A model generated the notes under the pieces. That model was not told the origin of the DNA. It saw only the letters and a program-made list of their open reading frames with translations, and did no database searches. Source: Lineus longissimus (taxonomy: Eukaryota > Nemertea > Pilidiophora > Heteronemertea > Lineidae). Taken from it: 60,000 nt of DNA. Numbering within the stretch: position 1 is the first letter of the stretch; each line of letters starts with the position of its first letter. The position numbers and the translations under genes were made by a program. Location of the stretch: positions 9,627,001 through 9,687,000 of the forward strand of contig NC_088308.1 in the NCBI RefSeq assembly GCF_910592395.1. The letters are read 5' to 3'. Positions 11,519-22,990 of this stretch are shown piece by piece.

Positions 11519-11619
11519 GTGCCTCACACGGACCTTCACGTCCCCATACTCAAGACCAACTCTTACAATATCGCCCTCAAAACAACCCTGGAGTCATGAA
11601 TTCACAGGTGCTCCTGTGA
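11519..11619 (+). CDS. Candidate terminal exon (possible alternative end of the coiled-coil gene)
   Basis: A strong pyrimidine tract and acceptor (tcttctctccccag) precede 11519. In phase 1 the exon reads ASHGPSRPHTQDQLLQYRPQ and then NNPGVMNSQVLL before TGA at 11617-11619. The phase fits a weak donor (CCTG/gtattg) at 5248/5249 in the last coiled-coil exon. Splicing there would replace the minisatellite-derived tail with a Q/N/P-rich one. No homologue is recognised; a chance acceptor with a short open frame is a real alternative. Confidence 0.25.
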
Positions 11620-11820
11620 AATCTCAGTTCTAGTTTATTTATCAAACTTTATCGAGGGTTATCGAATCGAATGGATGTGTCGATCGTCGGGGCGGATTGA
11701 TATGTGGTTAGGTTGTGCGTCCAAGGCGATTAGGTCATTCAGTTAGTTTGAGAAAGATCATGATCATGAAGATGCGTGTTGTGTTATCATAACTGGAAAA
11801 TAAGTTGAAGTTATTATTAG

Positions 11821-12910
11821 TAAGCCCCCCTCTTAGGAGGGGCTCTTAAGATACACGTGTGTGCGGGAGTATATAGTGAATGATTAGAAATAAAGAGAGT
11901 AACAATTGTATATCCTACAAACAATTTTTTTTGGTATTTTTCTGAATTAACTCCGTTGAGTTTACCGATTTCTCCGCGATCTTCCGGTGGTGGTTGCTAT
12001 CCCATTGGTTGAAATTAAGTTAAATTAAATTTAAATCTTCATGGGAATTCGCTACATCATATGCCTAAGAAATTGGCCAATTATATTAATATTTTTATTA
12101 GAGAAATATCCGTCCTAAATAATGACAGAAAAGGGTGGTTTATTTCAATTTTGTGTCGACATGGTCGAGGTCACGTGACATAAAAACAAAACAATCGCAC
12201 ACACCCGTCCAAAAAAGGCACTTTAAGAAAAATAAATACGTTTTTCCAGCTTAAAACCACACTGACGACTAAGTTATATTGGTCTACTGCCCAAATCTGA
12301 AGTATCAAAATGAATCACAAACTAGAACTAGCTCTATTTAGCTATAGTTGCGTGAAAATTTCGGGTGAGCGACGTACATTCTGTACCCTAGCGGCCAATA
12401 AATAAACTACTTTCAGCCGTCTGCTCCGGTCTCGTTAGGGAGTTTTTCCCAAATGTACGCGATGATGACGTGCCCCATTAACAGGACGTGACATCTATTT
12501 TAAAATGCGTTTCCAAAGTGAATGCATGAGGACAATCCATTTAAGTGTCGTATATCACTGGAAACGCCCGATTCCCGTGAATAAGGACAATCACAATGTA
12601 TTACATTACCAAAACAAAAATGTGTCGGAAGGAACTATAATTACTATATGGATGGTCCCATCGCGACCCCCCCCCCCGCCCAGCAGTATGACACAGAAGG
12701 GCTAGTTGACTGTCCACCTGGGGGGTTTGGGGGGAGCTTCCCCCCAACGCACTGGTAAAAACCTATGTCGACGGAGGGGGGTTTGGGGGTGTCCCCCATT
12801 GTAACAGCTGTAGTTGTTAGAGCTTGCACTTAACATATGCTCGTAGGGGGGTTCGGGGGAGCTCCCCCGACCTAAAGGGGGGCTCACTAAGTCCTTGACT
12901 TTACATATTA
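11821..12910 (+). mobile_element. 1.09-kb G-run element, copy 1
   Basis: Begins aagcccccctcttaggaggg gctcttaagatacacgtg and ends ctaaaggggggctcactaag tccttgactttacatatta. The terminal GCCCCCCTTTAGG-type blocks are inverted. The interior has an AATAAA-containing gaaataaagagag, a stem-loop core near 12505-12572, and near its end long G/C runs broken by caacgcactggtaaaaacc. No protein is recognisable; proline- and glycine-rich frames come from the runs. It abuts copy 2 head to tail. Confidence 0.75.
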
Positions 12911-13980
12911 AGACCCCCTTTAGGAGGGGCTCTTAAGATACACGTGTGTGCAGGAGTAGATAATGTAAATGAATGATGAGAAATAAAGAGAGATTGTATA
13001 TCCTACAAACAATTTTTTTTGGTATTTTTCTGAATTAACTCCGTTGAGTTTACCGATTTCTCCGCGATCTTCCGGTGGTGGTTGCTATCCCATTGGTTGA
13101 AATTAATTTAAATCTTCATGGGAATTCGCTACATCATATGCCTAAGAAATTGGCCAATTATATTAATATTTTTATCAGAGAAATATCCGTCCTAAATAAT
13201 GACAGAAAAGGGTGGTTTATTTCAATTTTGTGGCGACATGATCGAGGTCACGTGACATAAAAACAAAACAATCGCACACACCCGTCCAAAAAAGGCACTT
13301 TAAGAAAAACAAATACGTTTTTCCAGCTTAAAACCACACTGACGACTAAGTTATATTGGTCTACTGCCCAAATCTGAAGTATCAAATTGAATCACAAACT
13401 AGAACTAGCTCTATTTAGCTATAGTTGCGTGAAAAATTCGGGTGAGCGACGTACATTCTGTACCCTAGCGGCCAATAATTAAACTACTTTCAGCCGTCTG
13501 CTCCGGTCTCGTTAGGGAGTTTTTCCCAAATGTACGCGATGATGACGTGCCCCATTAACAGGACGTAACATCTATTTTAAAATGCGTTTCGAAAGTGAAT
13601 GCATGAGGACAACCCATTTGTGTCGTATATCACTGGAAACGCCCGATTCCCGTGAATAAGGTCAATCACAATGTATTACATTACCAAAACAAAAATGTGT
13701 CGGAAGGAACTATATGGATGCAGGTCCCACCGCCCCCCCCCCCCCCCCCCAGCAGTATGACACAGAAGGGCTAGTTGACTGTTCACCGGGGGGGTTTGGG
13801 GGGAGCTTCCCCCAACGCACTGGTAAAAACCTATGTCGACGGAGGGGGGTTTGGGGGGTGTCCCCCCATTGTAACAGCTGTAGTTGTTAGAGCTTGCACT
13901 TAACATATGCTCGTAGGGGGGTTCGGGGGAGCTCCCCCGACCTAAAGGGGGGCTCACTAAGTTCTTGACTTTACATATTA
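12911..13980 (+). mobile_element. 1.07-kb G-run element, copy 2 (head to tail with copy 1)
   Basis: Nearly the same sequence as 11821-12910 throughout, starting agaccccctttaggaggggc directly after the end of copy 1. It includes the same aattaactccgttgagttta block, the same stem-loop core (about 13580-13640) and a longer C run at 13734-13750. Non-coding. Confidence 0.75.
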
Positions 13981-14049
13981 GTACTACGATTCTTACATGA
14001 GTAAAAAGTAGACGTTTTAAGCAACACAATAATGTTACTCCCATAAAAA

Positions 14050-14709
14050 AACTGTCAATTCTCCTTACCACTCACAGAAAGCAAGCCATTGCTGTTAAGT
14101 TATGCAGGGGCTTAATCAATTACTTGCACTCCATGTGGGGTGAATAACATTACCTTTTGAACGGCTGGCTGTAGGAGGATGATTGGAACAGCCGGTATAC
14201 CTGCTGACCTGCTGAACCGAGGTTAATGTTATTTTCAATCCACAATTGCAGGTCACCTGATTTTCGAGATTTCGCGGGAAATGAAATTGTAAAGAAACGC
14301 ATGTGTGCAGTTCAAATGTAAACAAAAATGTATTTTTGGCACCTTCGGTTGCTGGACTTGGGTTTTCCCGCAGTTAGGAGCTGGATCAAATTGGTGGTCT
14401 ATTGTGCTGTTTTAGTCAGAGGTAGCCCTTGATTATGAAGGGATTTTCAAATTAAGGTGACCATAGTCTTTTATGTGCTCAGCTCACCACAGCTTTCAAT
14501 ACTTGATGTATCTGAAGAGGCGCGCGGAACCTGACATGGCCTTACCAAGGAGCTGCTAACTTTCCCTTTTTGGCTGAGACATTGCTTCATGTAGGACTAG
14601 GAGGAGCACGCATTTTAATTTGTCTCTTCGATATTGCTCCTTTATTGCATTAGATTTTCATCGCAATTCGATCTATTCAAGATATAGCCAATTTGAACCT
14701 GTCTGCGCC
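14050..14709 (+). mobile_element. Truncated Helitron-like element, same family as 45270-46363
   Basis: Long stretches match 45440-46349 in order: caattctcctta.cactcac, gaacggctggctgtagg, aggttaatgttattttcaat, ggttgctggacttgggtttt and gatattgctcctt. It stops at ctgcgcca, before the cgggtacaatgctag end of the other copy, so both ends look lost. Confidence 0.65.
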
Positions 14710-15257
14710 AAGGTTAGATTGGTTCCAGATCGACTCACTATGACTAGGAATACGCAGTAGAGCGCAATGTCATGAAAAACGACCCTTTGTATTGTAAATT
14801 CCAATCACCTGCAGGACAGGTCAATTTCTCTCAATAAAATTAATTTTGTTGGCTCCTGTAATCTCTACCTTATCAAAAAAAAAGAAAGTGGTGCTAGTCC
14901 CAAACTGGTAATTTCTATTTATTTTGACCTCTGTTAAATCATGATACCTCTCAATTACAGACAGCATTTTGTATCCTTGTGCTGTACAACCCAGCCTGGA
15001 CATACCACAGTTGTCCATGGAGGAGTCTCATCCTCTCTGACACTTTTTTTCTGTAAAGCTACTGATACAACATGCTGAACTAGGGATATCTTCCGTTGCC
15101 TCCTGTAATATTTACATACCATGGCTGATTAGTTCAATCATTTTTCATCCACCTGGCAGCTCTGCATTGGAAATTTTAGTGTTATAACGTGTTCTCTTGA
15201 CCTTCAAACAGTAGTATAAAGCCGATATTTACTGCTTTATACCCTCAGTCCTGTGTT

Positions 15258-15302
15258 ATTAGGTCATCCAGCTGAGCGCCAGGCCCTTGGGCCTCTTGTT
15301 AG
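15258..15302 (+). repeat. End fragment of a TTTAGCTCACCTG-type dispersed repeat
   Basis: The phrase agctgagcgccaggcccttg ggcctcttgtta is, from memory, a typical 3' end of a dispersed repeat common in marine invertebrates. The matching start type is at 22128. The rest of 14710-15650 shows nothing recognisable. Confidence 0.4.
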
Positions 15303-15649
15303 ATACATGATGTCCCACACACTTCAGGACAGTGGCGCCGGTGTGAATAAATCTACTTGCGTGAATGGTCAATGGCTCATGACGTCATTAAATAATTGCG
15401 TCACGAGGAAGGAAACAATGGGAATCATGGTAACTGTGGCAGCAGGATCGGCAAGCGCGGCCCGTATGGAATGCAACAAACTGTACCGGAACCGGAACTG
15501 TCATGGGTCTGCACAAATTTTTTCAGATTCGATGGACATGATGGATATATGAATTTTGTTTACACTTTATACACATACGTAACCATTACACTCACTACGT
15601 TGTGTGAGTTATGAGTTGGGAGTACTCCAGTCTGGCGATTCGGATTTGT

Positions 15650-17255
15650 CCAAGGCATGGGTCTTTTGTATGGTGCTGTGAAAACGTTCTTCAAATACGC
15701 CATTAATCTGTCATCAGCAGAGCCGTCCCCCGCATCCAATTTCAAGACAGAAGATGTCGTTTAAAATGCTCACAGAATATCGAGTTCGGAAAGTGCGTGT
15801 TTGAAATACAGGCTAAACGTCTCTAATTTCAGAACCTCTCTAATGTGTTTGCACTTGCTGCACTGGTTCTCCAGGGTGCAATGGAATTTTCCCTCGGTCA
15901 TTGAGATGTGTTTGTAGGTCATTCCCATGGCTACGCACGCGCAGCCTCACTTTAGATATGATTGGTTCAATTACAATTGTAGTACCCGACTTGTTATTTA
16001 CTAAGAAAGTTGCACGTTTTACGTCTTCACGGTAGGCCTTTGGTCACGTGGGCACGCCCCCACTTTGTTTTCCATCATTGATAATAGCCTGTCAAGCCTA
16101 AAACGATGGCTGGAGTTTTCTCTTGTCATTAGCGAGGATTAGCACAATGCCGACTCACACTACGACTGAAACTCCCAGAGCAAATAGTAGCCACCTATGG
16201 ATACGTGTGAGTTAAATTATTTGATGGACGCTAGCCACTTATGAAACACTGTCATAATGCGAGGAAGGATTTCGAATGCGCGCATAAACCGCAAATATCA
16301 AGGTATTCCTGTTCGTGGCGATTTCTTACTAATAGGAATACGACTTCAATATTCACGAAAAATAGATTAAAGACGCTGATTCTTTTTCCTGCGTGTGATG
16401 GTTTTCCAGGAGTGGAAAACATTCATCAAATCATTTTAATCGCGGTTGTCCATTTGTTGCTCCTATTCGCTCTCGGGAGTTTCAGACGGAGTGGAAGTCG
16501 GAATGGTGCTTATCCTCGCTAATATTTGTAATACTTGTATATACGATGCCTCGTATGTATATATGGAAATGGAGGATCCTTGTGAAAAATAAAACAACAT
16601 CAAGGACATTTCAACGTTTTCATCGAACTCATCGAACTCATCGTTGTTATTCCATTCGTTTATAACAATTAGACTGCTTTCAATGTCTCTTACTGACACT
16701 CTGGTCATTAGCATCTGGATAATTTGAATTAATGAATTGATTAATCAGCGACATTTAGCGTCGTTATCAAAATTAAATATCCTTCAATAAACATCCTGGG
16801 CACGCCAGCTGTATTCTTGTCATCTGTTGGAAGTAGCAAACACGAAGACAAGGACAATCGAACTGCCCTCACTGCTCCCTAGGGTCTTCCTCGAACCAAA
16901 TCCGTTTGCAAATACTAAGAGATGATGTTGAAAACACTAGGACAATTAAATATAGGCGGACGACAAATTTTCAATCTCAATTTTAAACAGGAGATGGAAA
17001 TGTTGTTTATTTTTACTGAACAAGACAAATGGAGCGCAATTTTAATTAAAATACGTTGTAACCCATAAAGGGTTTATAAGTACGAGTCACGCTGTTCTTG
17101 GAACTTGTGAAGATGGCCTCGCAGTCCTTGTCAAGTTGCTTTTGCTGGTGGGTGCCTGTCTCTGTACCGAAGTAAGTTATGATACATGTAGATGACGTTA
17201 ACTATACGGTAGTGATTCAAACTTTGCGCTGCACGATGAGTATGTTGTTCACCTG
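15650..17255 (+). pseudogene. Decayed duplicate of the 5' end of the peptidase-ShKT gene
   Basis: This segment aligns with 27648-29341. Shared phrases in order include gtgtttgaaata, tttgaattaatgaat, acatcctgggcacg, agctgtattcttgtc, cttcctcgaac and gtccttgtcaagttgctttt. The gene copy has an extra segment (about 28020-28985) that includes the 28223-28695 element. At 17113 the signal-peptide ATG is present, but one base is missing in the cgc-agtccttg region and one before the donor. The frame therefore runs MASQSLSSCFCWWVPVSVPK to a stop. A TTTATAA at 17073-17079 matches the one before the intact exon. No downstream exons of the gene were found nearby, so only the promoter and first-exon region seems duplicated. 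Confidence 0.7.
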
Positions 17256-17339
17256 GTTATGAGACACAGGACGCTGTTCTGTTCCTTCCTGAGTGGAATG
17301 CGATCTTCACTTTTGCCATGTTTGTAGATCTTGAGCCTC

Positions 17340-17760
17340 TGTGTTTTTGATGATCTGATAGCTGGGTGACTATCGGATCTGCTGTGTGTTGTGTGCTCTT
17401 GCCTTTTTTTTTATCCCGTCAACTGTCTTTGCTGCTGAGGTCTTCATACGTCCACCAGGGTGTTCAGCGCTTTATTGGGGTCCTGGCTGAGGTGTTTGTT
17501 GTGAGGTCCAATGTGCCGATCACTACAACGTAGCCTATACTTGTAAGAGTTGATGTGGTTGAGAAGCCTCGGGCTAATGGCGAAGCCTAAAACTGGGCGG
17601 CTTCCTTCTAATCCACGAGTACAAGCTTGTGTCCGGACTTAAGTGTCTTTTCCCAGTTATCTTTGATCTTCGTCTCTTTGATGCAATAGACGTCGATGTT
17701 GTAATGTTCACAGCCGAGCTAAGTGTCTCTTTTTTCTTTGTTGGTTCCATATACTACTTA
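17340..17760 (-). pseudogene. LINE endonuclease fragment
   Basis: On the minus strand, frames read YNIDVYCIKETKIKDNWEK and, after a frame change, AISPRLLNHINSYKYRL. These resemble the CIQETK and FxISPRL motifs of the apurinic endonuclease domain of non-LTR retrotransposons. Several stops and frame changes break it. No reverse transcriptase was seen next to it. Confidence 0.5.
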
Positions 17761-17789
17761 CGAATATGGCAAATTCCCAGGGGAAGAAT

Positions 17790-18208
17790 TTGCACTGATG
17801 TGCCTGGTGCAATAAGAAATTTGAAAACTCATTCAACAGCGAATTATTCCTGTTCTATGGCACTCGACGTGGATTTGCTGGTAGAAATTTCTAGATGATA
17901 ACTTAAAGACATCTGTTAGTAGGTTTATATTGATGTAGCTGTCTTGAATTAGTAGAGAAAGCAGTTGTAGACCTTTGCCTTATTCAGGGTACAAAATACG
18001 CTTATTTCTACCATATCTGCCTTAGTTGTGAGGATTATTGCATGTGCTGTGTTGTGTAGCATATACGAGAGAATAGGAAGATATGATATAACAAGCACTT
18101 GGCTCAAAGTGTTCTAAAGTGTCTTAAAATGCAATAAAAGAAGGCAGACCTGCCGCTATGGTTACCAAGTCATTGTCATGACTGTGCAAGTGCAACGATA
18201 GCGGACAG
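17790..18208. mobile_element. Degraded copy of the ctgtccgctatggttacc element
   Basis: Shares ttctatggcactcgacgtgg atttgctggt and tgatgtagctgtc with the arms of the element at 21528-22099. Terminal-like phrases ccgctatggttacc (near 18150) and agcggacag (18199-18208) are also present. The two ends no longer match clearly. Confidence 0.45.
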
Positions 18209-18242
18209 TCATGGCAGTGCATTACTACCCATGTCAGTTAAG

Positions 18243-18468
18243 GGTTGGCAATAGGTACCACAATTTTGGCTAGAACATGAAATCCAAAATCGATTCGAAC
18301 TCCTTCAAAATTAAGTGAATGCCGATATAAAACCTCGAGGCTGTTCTCTGGAAAACAAAGAACTGAATCCCACCCTTGAAATTGCCTTTCACTTTGTTTT
18401 GAAAGAGATTTATTTGCTTTTAGATTTCACGTTCTAGCCAAAATGGTGGGGCCTATGGTCAACCATTA
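18243..18468. mobile_element. Palindromic MITE (ttttggctagaac family), copy 2
   Basis: Left arm attttggctagaacatgaaa with aactccttcaaaatt; right arm ctttgttttgaaagag with ttcacgttctagccaaaat. The ggctgttctctggaaaacaa agaactga centre also matches copies 1 and 3. Confidence 0.65.
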
Positions 18469-18871
18469 ATGGTGACTTGGGGATGGCTCTGATTTCTGCG
18501 GCCGTCCTCCGCCGGTTTTTTGAGGCTTGATGTACACTATTGTAAACATACAAATTATGTTATGTACGGTATTTGTGAATCTTTTTGTCACCTTCCGTTC
18601 TTTTGTTATACGCACACCACAATGTAATCGATTATTACATGAATAAAGATCCATAATAATCACTATTATAATTGACGAGTTGCACTTAGCGTTGAACACC
18701 TTAATAAGCCTGGTTTTACCTCTACTGTCATCCATTATCAACTGACATGATGTAGTTTTACACAAGGGAGGTTAATAGGTATGTTTGAGTACTTTGAATA
18801 AAGTCATTGCGACAATATCATGCATTTTGTAGTCCAGTTTTCATGATCACATCATGTACAGTAGTTGGTAG

Positions 18872-19996
18872 GGTAGGTATTTTTTCCTGCACCTTAGAGG
18901 TATAGTCACGTGACATAGTTATAAAAATAGATACACACGTGGCACTGTTTATCTGTCACATTTTTCGCGGGAGTTCAAAATGGCGGAAGAGCCTGTCATT
19001 CAGCCTCAGTGGCAGGCCTATTGGGATCATGATATTTCTTTATATCATGGTCTTATTCAAGTTCATGAGTATTCTTAAGATAAAGATCGAATGAAGGAGG
19101 TCATACGGTCGTATGAAATTGCCAATGCATGCAAGTTCAGTGTGTGGCACGAAGCACAAGACAATCATTTCGGCCAACATAAAAGTCAGAAAGGTATGTC
19201 GTATAGACCGTGTACATGATGTACATGCCTGTGGTCCTGTGTGACATCTGTATGTATGATGACTACTTATACTGCAGTGTAGGGAGGCTGGCTATGACAA
19301 TTGTCATGATGATGTGCATGTTACAGCCAGATAGGTAGGCAAAATGTAGGCCTAGCGGAGAAAATCTCATGTTTAGGCTATATAGCTAGGCTAGGCGGCA
19401 GGCCTAGGGCAGGCCTAGGCTACATACTTTTTTTATATCACTTCTCTTCCACATTATGCCTACTGGCAACATGTAGCCTATGATGACGTCTTGTTCAACT
19501 AATTGAAAGGGCAAGTTTTGCAATTATTTGTCCATCATGAACAGAATTGATCATCACATCGCCACTCGCATCACCAACCCCCCCCCCCCCCGCGTATTAT
19601 ACTCGAAGGGCTGTACAAAGCCCTGTAATAATAGTGTGGGCTGAGAACTGCCCCCCCCCCCCCTCCTCCCTGAGACCTCATGTTTTTCATGCAGATTTGG
19701 GAAAAGAGGGGTGTGCCCCCCCTCATCATGGCCCCGGACCATTGGACCATGATATACGGACCATAATATACAATCCAAAACATTCATTTTGTTACATTCA
19801 TTATGGTTTACCCTGTACTAAATGTTTCTGAACTGTCATTGCGCTAAGCACGTGTTTTTGTTGCCGGAAGACTTATCATCGATGCTCATTCGTCGAGCCT
19901 TATTTGGAAGAACCAATTGAGAATGACGTCATGAATATAAATTAGTATGAATATTAATCGACTATGCCTCTAAGGTGCAGGAAAAAATGTCTTCCA
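18872..19996 (+). mobile_element. 1.1-kb DNA transposon relic with 8-bp target duplication
   Basis: The 8-mer gttggtag flanks the element at 18864-18871 and 19997-20004. The inverted ends share tttttcctgcaccttagagg followed by yatagtc. An 8-bp duplication fits hAT, P or Merlin-type elements. Inside are a TATA-like ttataaaaata (about 18920), an ATG at 18980 and a splice-donor-ended exon. The second half has C runs with a ggctgtacaaagcc spacer and no clear coding. Confidence 0.6.
18980..19193 (+). pseudogene. Broken first exon inside the 18872-19996 element
   Basis: ATG at 18980 starts MAEEPVIQPQWQAYWDHDIS. One in-frame TAA lies near 19076, after which the frame continues DKDRMKEVIRSYEIANACKF to a donor, aaag/gtatgt, at about 19193-19194. 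A TATA-like box lies about 55 bp upstream. It is probably the start of a lost transposase or passenger gene; no family is recognised. The stop could also be a sequencing difference. Confidence 0.4.
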
Positions 19997-20157
19997 GTTG
20001 GTAGTTGCAGTAGTTGTTTGTTGTTGTTAGAGGTATAAGTAAGTAGGGGATTCCAGTAAGGCCGCATCATAGTTTACTGTTAGCAACAACAACAACACTG
20101 GAGACATTTTACACAGAAAAACAGTGGACATTTTATGACTCTGAGTAACATATCATC

Positions 20158-21232
20158 TAATATGTAAAGTCAAGGACTTAGTGAGCCCCCCTTTAGGTCG
20201 GGGGAGCTCCCCCGAACCCCCCTACGAGCATATGTTAAGTGCAAGCTCTAACAACTACAGCTGTTACAATGGGGGGACACCCCCCAAACCCCCCTCCGTC
20301 GACATAGGTTTTTACCAGTGCGTTGGGGGGAAGCTCCCCCCAACCCCCCCCCCCCCCCCGGTGGACAGTCAACTAGCCCTTCTGTGTCATACTGCTGGAG
20401 GGGGGGGGGTGCGATGGGACCATATAGTTCCTTCCGACACATTTTTGTTTTGGTAATGTAATACATTGTGATTGTCCTTATTCACGGGAATCGGGCGTTT
20501 CCAGTGATATACGACACAAATAGGTTGTCCTCATGCATTCACTTTGGAAACGCATTTTAAAATAGATGTTACGTCCTGTTAATGGGGCACGTCATCATCG
20601 CGTACATTTGGGAAAAACTCCCTAACGAGACCGAAGCAGACGGCTGAAAGTAGTTTAATTATTGGCCGTTAGGGTGCAGAATGACGCTCACCCGAATTTT
20701 TCACGCAACTTTTGCTAAATAGAGCTAGTTCTAGTTTGTGATTCATTTTGATACTTCAGATTTGGGCAGAAGACCAATATAACTTAGTCGTCAGTGTGGT
20801 TTTAAGCTGGAAAAACGTATTTGTTTTTCTTAAAGTGCCTTTTTTGGACGGGTGTGTGCGATTGTTTTGTTTTTATGTCACATGACCTCGATCATGTCGA
20901 CACAAAATTGAAATAAACCACACTTTTCTGTCATTATTTAGGACGGATATTTCTCTAATAAAAATATTAATATAATTGGCCAATTTTTTAGGCATATGAT
21001 GTAGCGAATTCCCATGAAGATTTAAATTAATTTAAATTAATTTCAACCAATGGGATAGCAACCACCACCGGAAGATCGCGGAGAAATCGGTAAACTCAAC
21101 GGAGTTAATTCAGAAATTTACCAAAAAAAATTGTTTGTAGGATATACAATATTTACTCTCTTTATTTCTCATCAAATCAGTATATACTCCCACACACACG
21201 TGTATCTTAAGAGCCCCTCCTAAAGGGGGGCT
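20158..21232 (-). mobile_element. 1.07-kb G-run element, copy 3 (inverted)
   Basis: The reverse complement matches copies 1 and 2 from end to end: taatatgtaaagtcaagga at 20158 and taagagcccctcctaaaggg ggctt at 21208-21232. It carries the same C runs, stem-loop core (about 20498-20560) and tttatttctc motif. Divergence from the other copies is small. Confidence 0.75.
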
Positions 21233-21239
21233 TATCAAT

Positions 21240-21424
21240 ATCAATATACCACTGTCGGTATTGACGTAAATATAGATAACACCCGGAGATTTTACTCACA
21301 AACCAGCACCCCATTTACACCAAACCCACAACATACCAGCACCCGCACAATCCGATTTTTATACCTCGAACAGCCCGCGCCACGGGTATATGCTAGTAAT
21401 AATAATAATAATAATAATAATGTG
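21240..21424 (+). mobile_element. Helitron-like 3' end followed by a (TAA)n tract
   Basis: The phrase cagcccgcgccacgggtata tgctag (to 21396) has a short CCCG/CGGG hairpin just before CTAG and is followed by T. This is the typical Helitron 3' end and matches the end of the element at 45270-46363. A TAA microsatellite follows (about 21397-21422). Confidence 0.45.
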
Positions 21425-21527
21425 TCGTGTTCATACCAACCGAGATGCATTATTGCATGGGTGGCCAATCAATGTCCGTGGTCATTCGGCACATTTTAAT
21501 TTTGATGAGGTTTCAATGACATTGATT

Positions 21528-22099
21528 CTGTCCGCTATGGTTACCGAAGTGGATAGCAGACTACAGCAAATAAATATGGAAGCACAGGCAGATTCAACCG
21601 CGAATAGTTCATGTTCGATGGCACTCAACGTTGATTTGCTGGTTGGTATTTCTCGATGATAGCTCAAACGCATGTTAATGGGATTATACTGATGAAGCTG
21701 TCATGAATAAGCAGTGAAGTCAGTGTTTTTGTAGCCCTACGCCAAATAAAACCTTTATAGAACGCTTTCAGCCAAGTGCTTGTAATCACATCTTCTTATT
21801 CAGGTGTACATGCTACACAACACAGCCCGTTCAATAATCTCCACAACTTTATAGGCAATTATGGTAGAAATAAGCGCCAATTGTGCCATTAATTTTGCGT
21901 AGAGCGACATAAACACTGATTTATCTACATATTAAGGACAGCTTCATCAACATAAACCTATTGACATGTGTGTTTTGAGCTATCATCTAGAAATCAACGT
22001 CGAGTGCCATAGAACAGGAAATATTCGCGGTTGAATCTGCCCGTGCTTTCACTTTATTTGCTGTCGTCTGCTAGCCGCTTCGGTAACCATAGCGGACAG
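21528..22099. mobile_element. 572-bp element with long inverted arms
   Basis: Starts ctgtccgctatggttaccga and ends with its inverse, tcggtaaccatagcggacag. The arms stay similar for about 175 bp, including gattcaaccgcgaata, atggcactc.acgttgattt and tgatgaagctgtc. Non-coding; a foldback-type non-autonomous transposon. Confidence 0.6.
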
Positions 22100-22123
22100 T
22101 GAGCAAAAACCTTTAAAAGATCA

Positions 22124-22990
22124 TTTTTAGCTCACCTGTCAGGTGAGCTTATACGATACCGCGGCGTCTGGCGTCCGTCGTCGTCCGTCGTCGTCGTCGT
22201 CGTCGTCGTCGTCCGTCGTTAACTTTTGACAAAATCGTGGCACGTTTCTTAACCGCTTGACCCAGAAAGTTCATACTTGTTGTGTGGGTACCCCTAGGCA
22301 AGACCTTCCTTCAGAATGAAAATCAGCGCAATTTGACTGCTGGTCTGCCATATAGGGGGCGCTCTTTGAAAACCTATTTTTGTCATTTTGAAGCTTATGG
22401 TTAAAGCTAGAGCGATGAAAATTTTATGGTGGGTGTATCTAATAAAGGTGCATCACATATCACACGGGTTTTTGATTTGACCTTCATTTCAAGGTCACAG
22501 AGGTCGAACTCTAAAATTTCTTTGATCATGGCACGTTTTTTTGCTATTGGTCATAGACTCTCTAAATTTGATATGTAGACACCTATTGGGCATCTCTACA
22601 TGTTGACACAGATTTTGGTCAGTGTGACCTACTATTCAGGTATAAGTAGGTCAAGGTTAAAAAAGCCCATTTTCTTTATTCCAGCAGATTGAAGTTTGAA
22701 ATGAAGTTTTAGAGGTCGGCCTGATATAGAGGTTTCGATATTAAATAGATTAATTTCGTTTCATATCACTAGGTGGCGGTATTGTGCAAAAATGTCAGTT
22801 GGCACATTGCCAGCAGTTTTGAATTTCGCGGTTCGAGGCAATCCGTCGGGTATCCCAGATGCGCAGTGTTGTACTGCGCCACTAGATCTGCATACTACAA
22901 GTATGGAAGACAGCCATTTTATAAATTTGAAGCGAGACGAAGAAGGAATTAAATCACCTTGAATCAATGCTAAAACTTAATCATCCGCTC
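22124..22990. repeat. Dispersed repeat with CACCTGTCAGGTG palindrome and (GTC)n tract
   Basis: Begins tttttagctcacctgtcaggtgag, then a cgtcgtcgt microsatellite (about 22165-22220). It continues through cacatatcacacgggttttt gatttgacc and gatattaaatagattaatttcg. Parts recur near 9970-10620 and 44921-45200. Non-coding. Confidence 0.6.

Noticed and set aside
12644-14071. Proline/glycine-rich frames on the minus strand, with similar ones at 19547-19831 and 20181-20466
   Set aside because: They arise from C and G runs in the G-run elements; no conserved domain or codon pattern.
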